This document shows, in pieces, positions 8,249 through 16,570 of a stretch of 38,410 nt of DNA. The DNA comes from an uncultured Cytophagales bacterium (GTDB lineage: Bacteria > Bacteroidota > Bacteroidia > Cytophagales > Thermonemataceae). The position numbers and the translations under genes are program-made. Below the pieces are notes generated by a model. It worked only from the letters and a program-made list of their open reading frames with translations, searched no databases and was not told where the DNA came from. The stretch is from NCBI GenBank assembly GCA_937911505.1, contig CALEMF010000084.1, forward strand, positions 1-38,410. The letters run 5' to 3'. Every line of letters starts with the position of its first letter. Position 1 is the stretch's first letter.

Positions 8249-8533
8249 TTATGATTCGGTTCTCAAGAAAGCTTTTGCTTTCTCGATCAGAGCAATGAGG
8301 GTTAGGCGAAACTGATTGGGTTTTGCCAAGGATTGATCAAAGAAAATTTTGAAAACCTCACTCTAGCCATTGCCATCTATTCCTTTTACCTGAATGCATT
8401 CTTTGTCAATATACAGTAAGGTGAGATCAATAACCCAATCTGCTTTGCTAATACCCTTTGAAATATCTCTCATCTCGGGGCGGTGGTTGTCATTGATGTA
8501 TGATAATACACCTTCCACGAATTTTTTTCTCAA
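8249..8533 (-). pseudogene. Small gene interrupted by an in-frame TAG
   Basis: On the minus strand an AAGGAG site (8541-8546) lies 7 nt before a TTG at 8531-8533. This opens 56 codons (ending IQVKGIDGNG) to a TAG at 8363-8365. The same frame continues for 37 coding-like codons (IFFDQSLAKPNQFRLTL, then IALIEKAKAFL) to a TAA at 8249-8251. The composition looks coding on both sides of the stop. It is either a nonsense-mutated gene of about 94 codons or two short genes. Family not recognised. Confidence 0.45.
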
Positions 8534-8673
8534 ATGTACTCTCCTTCAAAGAGGATTGTTTATTACTTTAAATGTACTTTTTCAACCAATTTTTTATTCA
8601 AAAACCACTAAAAGAACATAATTAAAGAGATTTTCTGCCTATTAGTAGGTGAAACAACTTATTATTTTTTATT

Positions 8674-9501
8674 TCATTCTCCTCCCTCCATTGCCATCCG
8701 ATTACAAGCCAGTAAAATTTCTTGTAACTCATTACCTGCCGACTTCAGGGGGTCGATAGCTTTCACAAGCTTGCTACGAAGGGTATAAAGGGCAGCTTTG
8801 TCTTGCTTTTTAGCGGCTTTTACTAGCTTAATTTGTAAAAGCGCTTCCTGTTGATCTTGTTTGGGATTGAACCAACCATTTAATTCAGAACATTGATGAC
8901 AAGCGCCTTTCTTGTTGACTAAAGCGCAGCGTTTATCGAAAATATCTGTCATTGTCTTTCTACCATTCTGTAAAAGGTATTTGACGACGCCTTCTGTCTT
9001 TGTCATAATCACCATAATCTCTTTTACCGAGAAATCATAGACATCCTTAAGGATAAGGACGATTTGGTTCTCAATCGGTAGATTTTTACTAATACAAGTA
9101 AAGCAGGTATTGATATGCTCTCGGATGGTGTATTGCCCGTAGGGCGAATGATGGGCGATATTTTCGATCTTAGCGGCTAGGTCAGGGCGAGCCAATACCA
9201 TTTTTTTGGCACGTTCAGAGACATCTTCTGTCCATCTTTGCCTTTTTTTGAGGTAGTTTAACGCTAAGTTGGTAGCAATGCTAAAAGTCCACGTCTTGAG
9301 CGAAGATTTCCCCTTAAAACTTGATAAAGCATCAAAGGCCTTGATGAAAGTATCGTGCGTCAAGTCATCTGCATCTGCTCTACTGGCGAGTAAGCGAAAA
9401 AGGTAAGACTTCAAGGCGTCTTGGTATTCAGCGAAGAGCGACTGAAAGGCGTTGATATCGCCTTCCAGTGCTTTTTGTAAAGTATTTTCTTGTGACTCCA
9501 T
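8674..9501 (-). CDS. ECF-type sigma-70 factor with Cys-containing tail
   Basis: A 275-residue sigma factor. Region 2 is at about 12-85 (LFRLLASRADADDLTHDTFI, KGKSSLKTWTFSIATNLALN) and region 4 at about 125-185 (LPIENQIVLILKDVYDFSVK). Unusually it carries an extra C-terminal part of about 90 residues and two cysteine pairs: CFTC before region 4 and CHQC in GACHQCSELNG after it. These could bind metal or sense redox state, which is an inference. It starts one base after the stop of the upstream quinone-oxidoreductase gene, so the two are one operon. No anti-sigma gene is next to it. Confidence 0.88.
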   Translation of the reverse strand: MESQENTLQKALEGDINAFQSLFAEYQDALKSYLFRLLASRADADDLTHDTFIKAFDALSSFKGKSSLKTWTFSIATNLALNYLKKRQRWTEDVSERAKKMVLARPDLAAKIENIAHHSPYGQYTIREHINTCFTCISKNLPIENQIVLILKDVYDFSVKEIMVIMTKTEGVVKYLLQNGRKTMTDIFDKRCALVNKKGACHQCSELNGWFNPKQDQQEALLQIKLVKAAKKQDKAALYTLRSKLVKAIDPLKSAGNELQEILLACNRMAMEGGE

Positions 9502-9502
9502 A

Positions 9503-10486
9503 TTAGTTCATAACAAGTACAACTTTCCCGATAGTTTTTCTTTGCTCCACAGCTTGGTGTGCTTGTACGGCTTCTTCCAAGGTATAGGTATGGGGGGTTT
9601 GGATACGAATATTCCCTGAAGTGATCTGTTCAATCATTGCGCCTAAGGCAGCCTGCCAAGCTTCCGTTTTGTGTTGTACATAATGTGCCAAGTTGAAGCT
9701 CAGTAGGTGTTGATTCTCATCTACAAAACGTTCAGAGTGAAGCAATCCTTTCTCTCCACTGGCAGCACCATACACGATCATACTACCACCTGGCTTGAGC
9801 GCTTCTATAGATTGTTCATACACTTTCCCGCCAACCATCTCGAAAATAAAATCTACTTTCTCTCCTTGATTATTGTCAATCAAGGTATTTGTCCAGTTGG
9901 GTTGTGTGTAGTTAACGGTCAGGTCAGCACCCAGCGCTTGGGCCTTTTGCAGTTTTTCGGCTGTACTAGCGGCTGCAATCACCCTCGCGCCCGCTACTTT
10001 CGCTAGTTGTACTAGTAGAGAGCCCACTCCGCCAGCCGCTGCGTGAATCAATACAGTTTTTCCCGCTACCTCTTTGGCTACTTTATGCAGTAGTAAATAA
10101 GCGGTAGTTCCTTGTACAAATATGGCAGTGGCGTCTTCGCTCTTTACTTGTGTGGGCAGTGGCACACAGTATTGTGCAGGAGCTACCACGTATTCTGCAT
10201 AGCCACCGCCTGCAGGAAGTATAGCTAATACCCGATCTCCTTTTTGCAAATGAGTGGGTACTTGGTCGCCTAGCTCGGTGATAATACCCACTGCCTCTGT
10301 ACCTAACACGTAGGGGAGAGGCGTAGGCATAAAGTAGGTGTTTTTCCTTCGAAGAATATCAGAAAAGTTTACACCTACTGCCTCTACTTTTAAAAGCACC
10401 TCTGCTTTCTTAGGCTGTGGTTCCTGAGCAGTAGTCATTTGTAATACCTCTGGTGTACCAAATTGTGGAAGAACGATTTGTCTCAT
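9503..10486 (-). CDS. Zinc-type alcohol dehydrogenase / quinone oxidoreductase
   Basis: A 327-residue medium-chain dehydrogenase/reductase. The N-terminal GroES-like part includes EAVGVNFSDILRRKNTYFMP and GTEAVGIITELGDQV. The NADPH-binding fold has the motif HAAAGGVGSLLVQLAK. The structural-zinc cysteines are absent, as in the QOR (NADPH:quinone reductase) branch. It reduces quinones or enals with NADPH, by family. ATG at 10486 is preferred to 10495. Inverted repeats attgtcaa (10488-10495) and ttgacaat (10527-10534) sit just upstream and may be an operator. The sigma-factor gene follows with a 1-nt gap. Confidence 0.92.
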   Translation of the reverse strand: MRQIVLPQFGTPEVLQMTTAQEPQPKKAEVLLKVEAVGVNFSDILRRKNTYFMPTPLPYVLGTEAVGIITELGDQVPTHLQKGDRVLAILPAGGGYAEYVVAPAQYCVPLPTQVKSEDATAIFVQGTTAYLLLHKVAKEVAGKTVLIHAAAGGVGSLLVQLAKVAGARVIAAASTAEKLQKAQALGADLTVNYTQPNWTNTLIDNNQGEKVDFIFEMVGGKVYEQSIEALKPGGSMIVYGAASGEKGLLHSERFVDENQHLLSFNLAHYVQHKTEAWQAALGAMIEQITSGNIRIQTPHTYTLEEAVQAHQAVEQRKTIGKVVLVMN

Positions 10487-10694
10487 GATTGTCAAGGTTA
10501 ATGTTTTTAAATTGAATTACATAGCTTTGACAATGTAGCCTTACGAAATGGATGAAATTTTAGAAAGTTTTTTGAAAGAGTAGAAGTAGCGTATATCTTT
10601 TTAGTAACAAGAAGAGCGTAGCCATTTCGTTAATAACTGAAATAAACGCTGGAGATATGCTTCTGTCACAGAAACATAAAAGGAAAGGGAACGC

Positions 10695-12443
10695 TTACTC
10701 TTGTGTAAGCAGGGTGTGTTTTTGAAGTGTTTCAATGCAGGTATGCTTTAGTAAATCATAGCGGTTGAGGGGTAATACTTTAAGATTTTCAAAGCCTTCA
10801 AGTCCACAGCCGGTGGTGGTAATTACAGGAATCCCCGCTGCAAGTGCCTTCAGGATTAATCTGGGTTGATGTTCTACATAGGTAGGGTAAATCACTAAAC
10901 CAATTTGGGTAAGATCACCATTAAACCTTTTTACTTTTATATCTTTCCAGAAGTCTTCACCTTCAAGCAGTCTCCCTGTGATGGTTAGGTCGAGCTGTAG
11001 CTCTTTAGCAAGTCTTCTGACCTCGTAAGCGCCTTTTCTACCTACTGTAGAAGCTGGAAAGAGAATTTCTTGCCCTTCATTCTTTACAGGGGGAATAATA
11101 GGTAGCTGCCAAGGTAGTTGTATTGCTTTGTGCTTGAAAAGTTGAGCAATTTCAGTGTGTGGAGTAATTATTTTTCGTGCCTGCGTTAAAGCCTTATTCT
11201 CAAGGTTAAGAAGGTGCGTTGAAGCCCTAAAATCTCTTAGGGTAGTACTTCCCAAATGGTGGGTATGTGCGAGATCAAGCCTTTCGTGTAACTTCTCCAT
11301 AGGGAGGCGTGCCATAAGAACATCATACGTTCTACCTCCCAAAACGCCTGTCCCATACACAAAAGGAAGTAAGTTTTGTGCAATGACCAAATGGGTAGTG
11401 TCAATAGAAACTTGACGGGTAGCAGCACGTGCGATCTTTCTATCCAATTGTAAACATAACTCAAATATGTTGTTCTTTCCCTTAGGAGCATACCGTAGCT
11501 TTAAAGCGCGGTAAAAGCTTGGAAGTAGGACTGAGGTAGTTTGATGAGGTTTTGGTGCTGTCCAAGCATAGCGCGTAGTCGGAAGAAAAGCGCCTTTCTT
11601 AAAGGGCAAAATGAAGGTATCGGTATCACTAACAATCGTTTTAAGGTAGCGATCGAACTCTGGCCATTGTTCGTCGAGTATAAAAGTAGTAGTAGCCATT
11701 TTAGGAGACAAGGTCGCCTTGTTAGGATGTTTAAAGCAAGCTAAATTACCACAAGAATAACAGTCATTAAGTTTATTGGAAGTACGTAGTGCAGGAAAGT
11801 CTTGTAGGGCTGGAAAGGTTTTTTCCGCTGCTTTCAGCATTACTAAAAGCTTATCGGCAGTCAGTGTGGCCTCTATTCTAAAATCGAAGGTTGCTTTAAA
11901 GCGTAAGTCGAGGTAATTCCACTTCACGGTAGCATCACGATCCTGCTCAGCGAGAGAGCCTTTAATGACTTTCGTATGTTTATGTCTTTCAAGAATCGTA
12001 AAATTCGCCTTGAGTGCAGCATCATAGAGCGCATTAGAGAGTTGGCACAGCCCTCCAGCAATAGTAGGTACAATACATCCTTCCCTAATTTCTCTACCTA
12101 CTACGTAGCCTCGCTGCCTGCTAGGCTTCCCTATATGTTGCCAAAAACTAAAAGTCTCTCCCACTTTAACTTCACATCCATGAAGTTTTTTTATAGCTAC
12201 TCTTAAGTTTTCGATTTTTCCAGCAGTTAGAATCCAGTTATCTGCAGTATCGTGAGGGTTCCAAAGGTCGCTTTCTGAGAAAGCGATTACAGGATGGTGT
12301 ATAAGTTGTTGATGATCTGTGAATCTTTTGAGCGGTGAAATGATATTTTCATAATGGCGTTTGCCAATAAGTGCCACTACTTTTATTTTAAAGATACTAT
12401 CATTGAGATAGCTATGTTGTTGTGTCAACTGTGCTTTGTTCAT
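10695..12443 (-). CDS. VanW-like domain fused to a glycosyltransferase-like domain
   Basis: A 582-residue two-domain protein. Residues about 75-205 are VanW-like (VKVGETFSFWQHIGKPSRQR, EGCIVPTIAGGLCQLSNALY, LERHKHTK). A linker has the cysteine set CYSCGNLACFKHP (about 228-240). Residues about 260-582 resemble a GT-B glycosyltransferase, with ILFPASTVGRKGAYEVRRL and a C-terminal VIYPTYVEHQPRLILKALAA then GIPVITTTGCGLEG. No signal peptide. VanW proteins are named from vancomycin clusters but have no proven role in resistance; no other van gene is here. Function is unknown, perhaps cell-envelope glycan work. Confidence 0.85.
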   Translation of the reverse strand: MNKAQLTQQHSYLNDSIFKIKVVALIGKRHYENIISPLKRFTDHQQLIHHPVIAFSESDLWNPHDTADNWILTAGKIENLRVAIKKLHGCEVKVGETFSFWQHIGKPSRQRGYVVGREIREGCIVPTIAGGLCQLSNALYDAALKANFTILERHKHTKVIKGSLAEQDRDATVKWNYLDLRFKATFDFRIEATLTADKLLVMLKAAEKTFPALQDFPALRTSNKLNDCYSCGNLACFKHPNKATLSPKMATTTFILDEQWPEFDRYLKTIVSDTDTFILPFKKGAFLPTTRYAWTAPKPHQTTSVLLPSFYRALKLRYAPKGKNNIFELCLQLDRKIARAATRQVSIDTTHLVIAQNLLPFVYGTGVLGGRTYDVLMARLPMEKLHERLDLAHTHHLGSTTLRDFRASTHLLNLENKALTQARKIITPHTEIAQLFKHKAIQLPWQLPIIPPVKNEGQEILFPASTVGRKGAYEVRRLAKELQLDLTITGRLLEGEDFWKDIKVKRFNGDLTQIGLVIYPTYVEHQPRLILKALAAGIPVITTTGCGLEGFENLKVLPLNRYDLLKHTCIETLQKHTLLTQE

Positions 12444-12541
12444 GTAATCAAATACCTATGAAATGGGTAAATATCTTTAGACATTCGGATGCGTCGGTTT
12501 CCAAAAAGCTCACTATTGCTTGGGAGTGTTTAGAGCGTACA

Positions 12542-12690
12542 TCAACAATCACAAATTTCTATCCAAATGCCTTCAATTGTGGTGCGCTTAAATGAATAAA
12601 AGGGACAATCATAGGCATTTCGTAGCGTTACCTCCTGATTGCGCTTATCCTTAATTGAGTTAGTAGGGTAAAAATATAAATGAAGTTTTT
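12542..12690 (-). pseudogene. Degraded grpB fragment
   Basis: The minus strand reads HLYFYPTNSIKDKRNQEV then TLRNAYD, and later YSFKRTT, before a TGA at 12542-12544. The intact GrpB at 13453-13983 has HLHFYPTNSVKLSNQ, DKLNQDATLRDAYE and YTFEKSTF in the same order. The fragment lacks two internal segments and the N-terminal half. At the DNA level gagttagtagggtaaaa is identical in both. It is a remnant of a second grpB copy, with the SUKH-like gene now lying between it and the intact gene. Confidence 0.7.
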
Positions 12691-12699
12691 TTACAATAT

Positions 12700-13350
12700 T
12701 TAGACTGGGAATTCGAAACTTTCATGCCACCATTCTTTCTTAATGAATCCCTCGTTCCTTTTTTTTGCCTCGATTAATCTTGTATTAAAATCCTCTTCAA
12801 TTTTAATCAAATTCTCTACATCTGTATTAGACAGAATATATTGGATTATTGAAGAGGCAGAGATCCATACTTCTGGTTGATCGTCATACCTAGCAATTGG
12901 AAACTCATTATTGTCATCTACTTCCCCCATATACATATAAACCCCTTGGTCACCAGGAGAATAGAGTTCAATTAAACTGGGCATTGATTCGATATCATTC
13001 CATAGTAAGTCTTGACCCTTTAAGTCTGCCCCTCGAAATAAGCGTTTAAGCTCGTCACTTATCCTAGCAGAATGGACGATCTTTTTTTCATCCATCTGGT
13101 CAAAAAAAGGTTTAAATAGCGGCTCCTTGAAGTATTTGTTGTTAAGCGTAAAGTTCTTGTCAATGGCTAGTATCGTTTGGATACTCTTTGGTAAGCCAAC
13201 AGTATCTGAATTGACTCTATTCTTTGCTAGCCTAATTTCGGAAATTTCAGAAGTGGATAATGGTACAGGATCTTTATTCTTGTTCAATGCTGAAAAAATA
13301 TCCTTTGGTAGAGAATAAAAGTCTGGTGGAGTTGAAATTACAGTCTTCAT
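12700..13350 (-). CDS. Hypothetical protein, possible SMI1/KNR4 (SUKH)-like
   Basis: A 216-residue soluble acidic protein with no signal peptide or membrane segment. The segment MYMGEVDDNNEFPIARYDDQ followed by PEVWISASSIIQYI resembles the end of SUKH-type domains, where a D/E-rich turn precedes a strand and helix. The N-terminal half is not recognised. SUKH proteins are often immunity proteins against polymorphic toxins, but no toxin gene is near, so this is a weak guess. It lies between intact grpB and a grpB remnant on the same strand. Confidence 0.7.
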   Translation of the reverse strand: MKTVISTPPDFYSLPKDIFSALNKNKDPVPLSTSEISEIRLAKNRVNSDTVGLPKSIQTILAIDKNFTLNNKYFKEPLFKPFFDQMDEKKIVHSARISDELKRLFRGADLKGQDLLWNDIESMPSLIELYSPGDQGVYMYMGEVDDNNEFPIARYDDQPEVWISASSIIQYILSNTDVENLIKIEEDFNTRLIEAKKRNEGFIKKEWWHESFEFPV

Positions 13351-13452
13351 ACTTTATTCATTTTATTAAAAATAACGTGTGGCTTAATCTCACGCTCGAT
13401 TGTGTATTTTTAGAAGTTAAAAAACTAAGCCACTTATCAAATGCTGCTCTTA

Positions 13453-13983
13453 TTAAGCAGGTCGTTTTTGATTAAGTACTTTGTTAATGAAAGTTGACTT
13501 CTCAAATGTATACCGCTCTCTATCTGACGTATATTTAGCAGCCAATTCTATTTTTAATTTTTCGTAGGCATCTCGTAGTGTGGCATCTTGATTAAGCTTA
13601 TCTCTAAAGGCTATCTGATTACTTAGTTTTACAGAGTTAGTAGGGTAAAAGTGTAAATGGTGCGTTCTAGGAAGGTTTTTGAAAAAGAACTGATGATCTG
13701 ACTCTGGGTTGTTTGCCCAGTAGGTATACCCTGCTGTTGATAGCGCTTCTATTTCCTCTTCATTAAGTGGGAAGTTAGTCAACTCGATGGCAATATCGAT
13801 AATAGGTTTTGATATGATAGCTGGAATAGCCGTACTACCAATATGATGGTATTTTACTTGCAAATTGGGAAGGGTTGATCTAAGTAAGTCGACTTCGAGT
13901 GCGAAAGCTGTTACGTAGTGCGGGTTGTAGGCTTTTAAGACGACGTTATCGATCGATCCAAAAAAATTTTTATTGTCGCTCAT
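13453..13983 (-). CDS. GrpB family (UPF0157) nucleotidyltransferase-fold protein
   Basis: A 176-residue protein with GrpB landmarks: HHIGSTAIPAIISKPIIDIA near 47-66, the histidine-rich HHLHFYP near 107, and C-terminal FRDKLNQDATLRDAYEKLK. Members have a polymerase-beta-type nucleotidyltransferase fold (GS then D-x-D-like); their substrates are mostly unknown, and some relatives link CoA biosynthesis or tRNA-type chemistry. ATG start at 13983. It is 102 bp upstream of the SUKH-like gene on the same strand. A decayed copy is found at 12542-12690. Confidence 0.9.
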   Translation of the reverse strand: MSDNKNFFGSIDNVVLKAYNPHYVTAFALEVDLLRSTLPNLQVKYHHIGSTAIPAIISKPIIDIAIELTNFPLNEEEIEALSTAGYTYWANNPESDHQFFFKNLPRTHHLHFYPTNSVKLSNQIAFRDKLNQDATLRDAYEKLKIELAAKYTSDRERYTFEKSTFINKVLNQKRPA

Positions 13984-14169
13984 GGCCAGTTTTATAAGAT
14001 GATTTCCCCTACTAAAAGTCTTTATAAGTTACGAAATGATCTTCTTATACACAGTTGTTTTTATATATTTCTCTAAAGAAGCTGAGATAATTATTCAACT
14101 ACATCGTATTTATATACCTTTTTTCCTGTGGTGCTACCGAAATTTGAAGAGCAAAAAGTCATTAACTGT

Positions 14170-14979
14170 ATGAATACTTCTCAAGGTATACTACGTAGCA
14201 CTTTCACAAGCCTGATCGGTTGGCTTTTTCTCGTTTTAGGGTTATTGCTATCGGGGTTTGTTTATAGCCAAACAGAAGCCAATCTGTATAATGTAGGCTA
14301 CGGCTACTATAATGTTTACCTATTGGCGCGTGAAGATAATATATTGCTCATTGATAGCGGCTTACCCAATAAGATTAAAAAACTGGAGAGACGTATCCGA
14401 AAGGTGGGCTATCAACCAGCGGAGGTGCAATGGATGGTACTCACTCATTATCACGCTGATCATGTGGGAGCGGCGGCTTGGTTTCAGCAAAATTATGGTA
14501 CAAAGATTATCATGCATAGAGATGAGCTTCCTATTGCACAAAAGGGATCGTTCGACTCCCTTAAAATAGTAACGCCTAACAAGCTACTGGGAAAAATTGC
14601 CTACAGCCAGGTGATTTGGGAGTTTCCTCCCTTTACCCCAGACATTCTTGTAGATAGTACCTATAATTTGTCTCAACACGGCTTTGAGGCTACTATACAT
14701 ACGGTGAGAGGGCATACAAAAGGTAGTCTCATTGTATCAATGAAAGACAAAGTCTTTGTAGGCGATCTTGTGAGAGGAGGACTTTTTCTCAATGAAAGAA
14801 AACCACGTATTCATTTCTTTGCCAAAGACTTTAAAAAAGTATCAGAAACAATTCAACGATTAGCCCAAGAACCCTACAAACAATGGTATCCCGGACATGG
14901 GGGTGTCTTAGAACAAGAAAAAATTCAAAAATTTTTTAGGAAAAATATCAAACATCTAAATAATACTGCTCATGAATAA
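14170..14979 (+). CDS. Exported metallo-beta-lactamase-fold hydrolase (paralogue 2)
   Basis: A 269-residue MBL protein with an N-terminal hydrophobic signal (SLIGWLFLVLGLLLSGFVYS, then Q). Zinc ligands: H93, H95, D97 and H98 (THYHADH), the histidine of RGHTKGS, the aspartate of VGDLVRGG, and the histidine of GHGG. It aligns along its length with the protein at 7213-7986 (shared GYGYYN, IDSG, EFPxFTPDIL, RGGL and HFFA). ATG at 14170 is preferred to GTG at 14128. Its last 8 bp overlap the start of the barrel gene, so translation is probably coupled. Substrate unknown. Confidence 0.9.
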   Translation: MNTSQGILRSTFTSLIGWLFLVLGLLLSGFVYSQTEANLYNVGYGYYNVYLLAREDNILLIDSGLPNKIKKLERRIRKVGYQPAEVQWMVLTHYHADHVGAAAWFQQNYGTKIIMHRDELPIAQKGSFDSLKIVTPNKLLGKIAYSQVIWEFPPFTPDILVDSTYNLSQHGFEATIHTVRGHTKGSLIVSMKDKVFVGDLVRGGLFLNERKPRIHFFAKDFKKVSETIQRLAQEPYKQWYPGHGGVLEQEKIQKFFRKNIKHLNNTAHE

Positions 14980-15586
14980 ATTTATTTTAAAATTCTCGCT
15001 TATAACACTATTAATAGTTATTGTATTACGCCCTCTTCAAGCACAAGACACAGAAGCGCCCATTACTGACTACAGTCCTTTCTCTATTAGTGTCAATCCG
15101 TCTTATTTTCTTCTAGGAGGATATAGTGTAAAGGGGTTTTATATTTTACCAAAGCGTTGGAGCTTTGGTATAGCGGCCGAAGCTTCTTTTGAACTACCTA
15201 CTTTTGCACGCGATCAGTTTTTTGACAACAATGATGACATAACCGTTGATTGGGATTACTTGGTAGGGGTAGAAGCACGCTATCGCTTCAACGATGCTGC
15301 TCTAGACAAAGGTCTTTTTATACAAGCAGGGTTGGGCTATGAAGGCTGGACCATAATAGCTGATGATGGAGCAGAAGACCAATTCGATAACTGGTATGGT
15401 AGCTTAGGGGTAGGATACATCCTTTATCCGTTCAAAAAGAAGCACTTTCACGTAGGCGGGAATTACAACGTAGTCTTTATTCTTAATAATACAGAAGAGC
15501 GTCTTGTAGGAGAGAGTAGCTACAACATTCGGCCAGTAGTGCCTCCTTCGTTTTTACCTACTCTTTTTGTAGGTTGGCGATTTTAG
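14972..15586 (+). CDS. Outer-membrane beta-barrel protein
   Basis: A 204-residue exported protein: signal peptide (LITLLIVIVLRPLQAQ), amphipathic strands, and a C-terminal aromatic end FLPTLFVGWRF, a typical signature for barrel insertion by the Bam machinery. Same plan as the barrel at 6630. It overlaps the MBL gene by 8 bp and precedes the AraC gene by 53 bp, so the three look like one module. It may form a small pore or anchor for the partner hydrolase; this is inference. Confidence 0.85.
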   Translation: MNKFILKFSLITLLIVIVLRPLQAQDTEAPITDYSPFSISVNPSYFLLGGYSVKGFYILPKRWSFGIAAEASFELPTFARDQFFDNNDDITVDWDYLVGVEARYRFNDAALDKGLFIQAGLGYEGWTIIADDGAEDQFDNWYGSLGVGYILYPFKKKHFHVGGNYNVVFILNNTEERLVGESSYNIRPVVPPSFLPTLFVGWRF

Positions 15587-15639
15587 TGAAAAATTTTGTA
15601 AAATAAATAAAACGCGTTACCCTACATAACTTAAAAGAA

Positions 15640-16539
15640 ATGAGTGAAATTGTAAATATCAAAACTATTCAAGCGCTACAACGCCTAGCAGGTGCACCAC
15701 CTTCCGAGCATCCGCTCTTTGCGATTACCAGACTTGAAGATATTCCACAGCTACCCGAAGGGTATCCTACTAAGATGAGCTATGATTTTTATTCTGTAGG
15801 GCTTAAAAGAAACCTAAATGGCTATGTAAAATATGGTAGACAGTCTTACGATTTTCAAGAAGGTCTATTAGGGTTTTCTGCGCCTGGGCAAGTGGTAGCT
15901 TATGAGCGCGATGTAACGATTGGTTCAACAGGTTGGATGCTCTTCTTTGAGGCAGAGATGCTCAGTGGGCATACACTTGCTACAAGTATTCATCGTTTTG
16001 GTTTCTTTAACTATGAGGTAAACGAGGCATTACATCTTTCGAAAAAAGAAGAGGAAGCCATTGAAAGTATCTTCGAAAATATCTATGCAGAGTACCACCA
16101 GCCCATCGACCGCTATAGTAAATCTGTAGTATTATCTAACTTTGAATTGCTGCTCACTTATGCCAACCGCTTTTATGGGCGGCAGTTCATTACACGTAAT
16201 GATGTAAATACAAGCTTACTACAGCGATTCGATAAAGAAATAAGGCATTGGTTTAAAGAAGAGTCTTTGATAGATACAGGTATTCCTGCTGTAACGGACC
16301 TCGCTCGCGCATTGAATGTATCTGCTAATTATTTGAGTGATGCTTTAAAAACACTTACGGGTAAAAGTACTAAAGAGCATATCCATTTTCATGTTATCGA
16401 GAAAGCCAAACAAAAGCTATTGGCTACGAACAAATCTATTGCAGAAGTGGCTTACGAGTTGGGTTTTGAATATCCCCAGTACTTTAGCCGTCTTTTTAAG
16501 GAAAAGACAGGGCTTACACCTAAGGAATTCAGAGAGTAA
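15640..16539 (+). CDS. AraC-family transcriptional regulator
   Basis: A 299-residue regulator. The N-terminal part is a probable cupin-like sensor (about 30-170). The C-terminal double helix-turn-helix spans about 205-299 (ALNVSANYLSDALKTLTGKS; SIAEVAYELGFEYPQYFSRL then FKEKTGLTPKEFRE), matching the AraC/XylS profile. It follows the MBL/barrel pair on the same strand and is convergent with the TetR gene 31 bp away. By position it probably regulates the upstream pair. Confidence 0.93.
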   Translation: MSEIVNIKTIQALQRLAGAPPSEHPLFAITRLEDIPQLPEGYPTKMSYDFYSVGLKRNLNGYVKYGRQSYDFQEGLLGFSAPGQVVAYERDVTIGSTGWMLFFEAEMLSGHTLATSIHRFGFFNYEVNEALHLSKKEEEAIESIFENIYAEYHQPIDRYSKSVVLSNFELLLTYANRFYGRQFITRNDVNTSLLQRFDKEIRHWFKEESLIDTGIPAVTDLARALNVSANYLSDALKTLTGKSTKEHIHFHVIEKAKQKLLATNKSIAEVAYELGFEYPQYFSRLFKEKTGLTPKEFRE

Positions 16540-16570
16540 TCATTTGCTAAATTCATACGTCACTTCTTAA

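Noticed and set aside
8394..8621. A plus-strand 75-codon frame
   Set aside because: It lies opposite the interrupted minus-strand gene, which has better composition and a ribosome site.
10695..12443. Vancomycin resistance from the VanW domain
   Set aside because: VanW alone has no known resistance role and no vanHAX-like gene is present.
12700..13350. Toxin-immunity locus
   Set aside because: Two SUKH-type genes exist in the window, but no large toxin, secretion or Rhs-type gene is near either.
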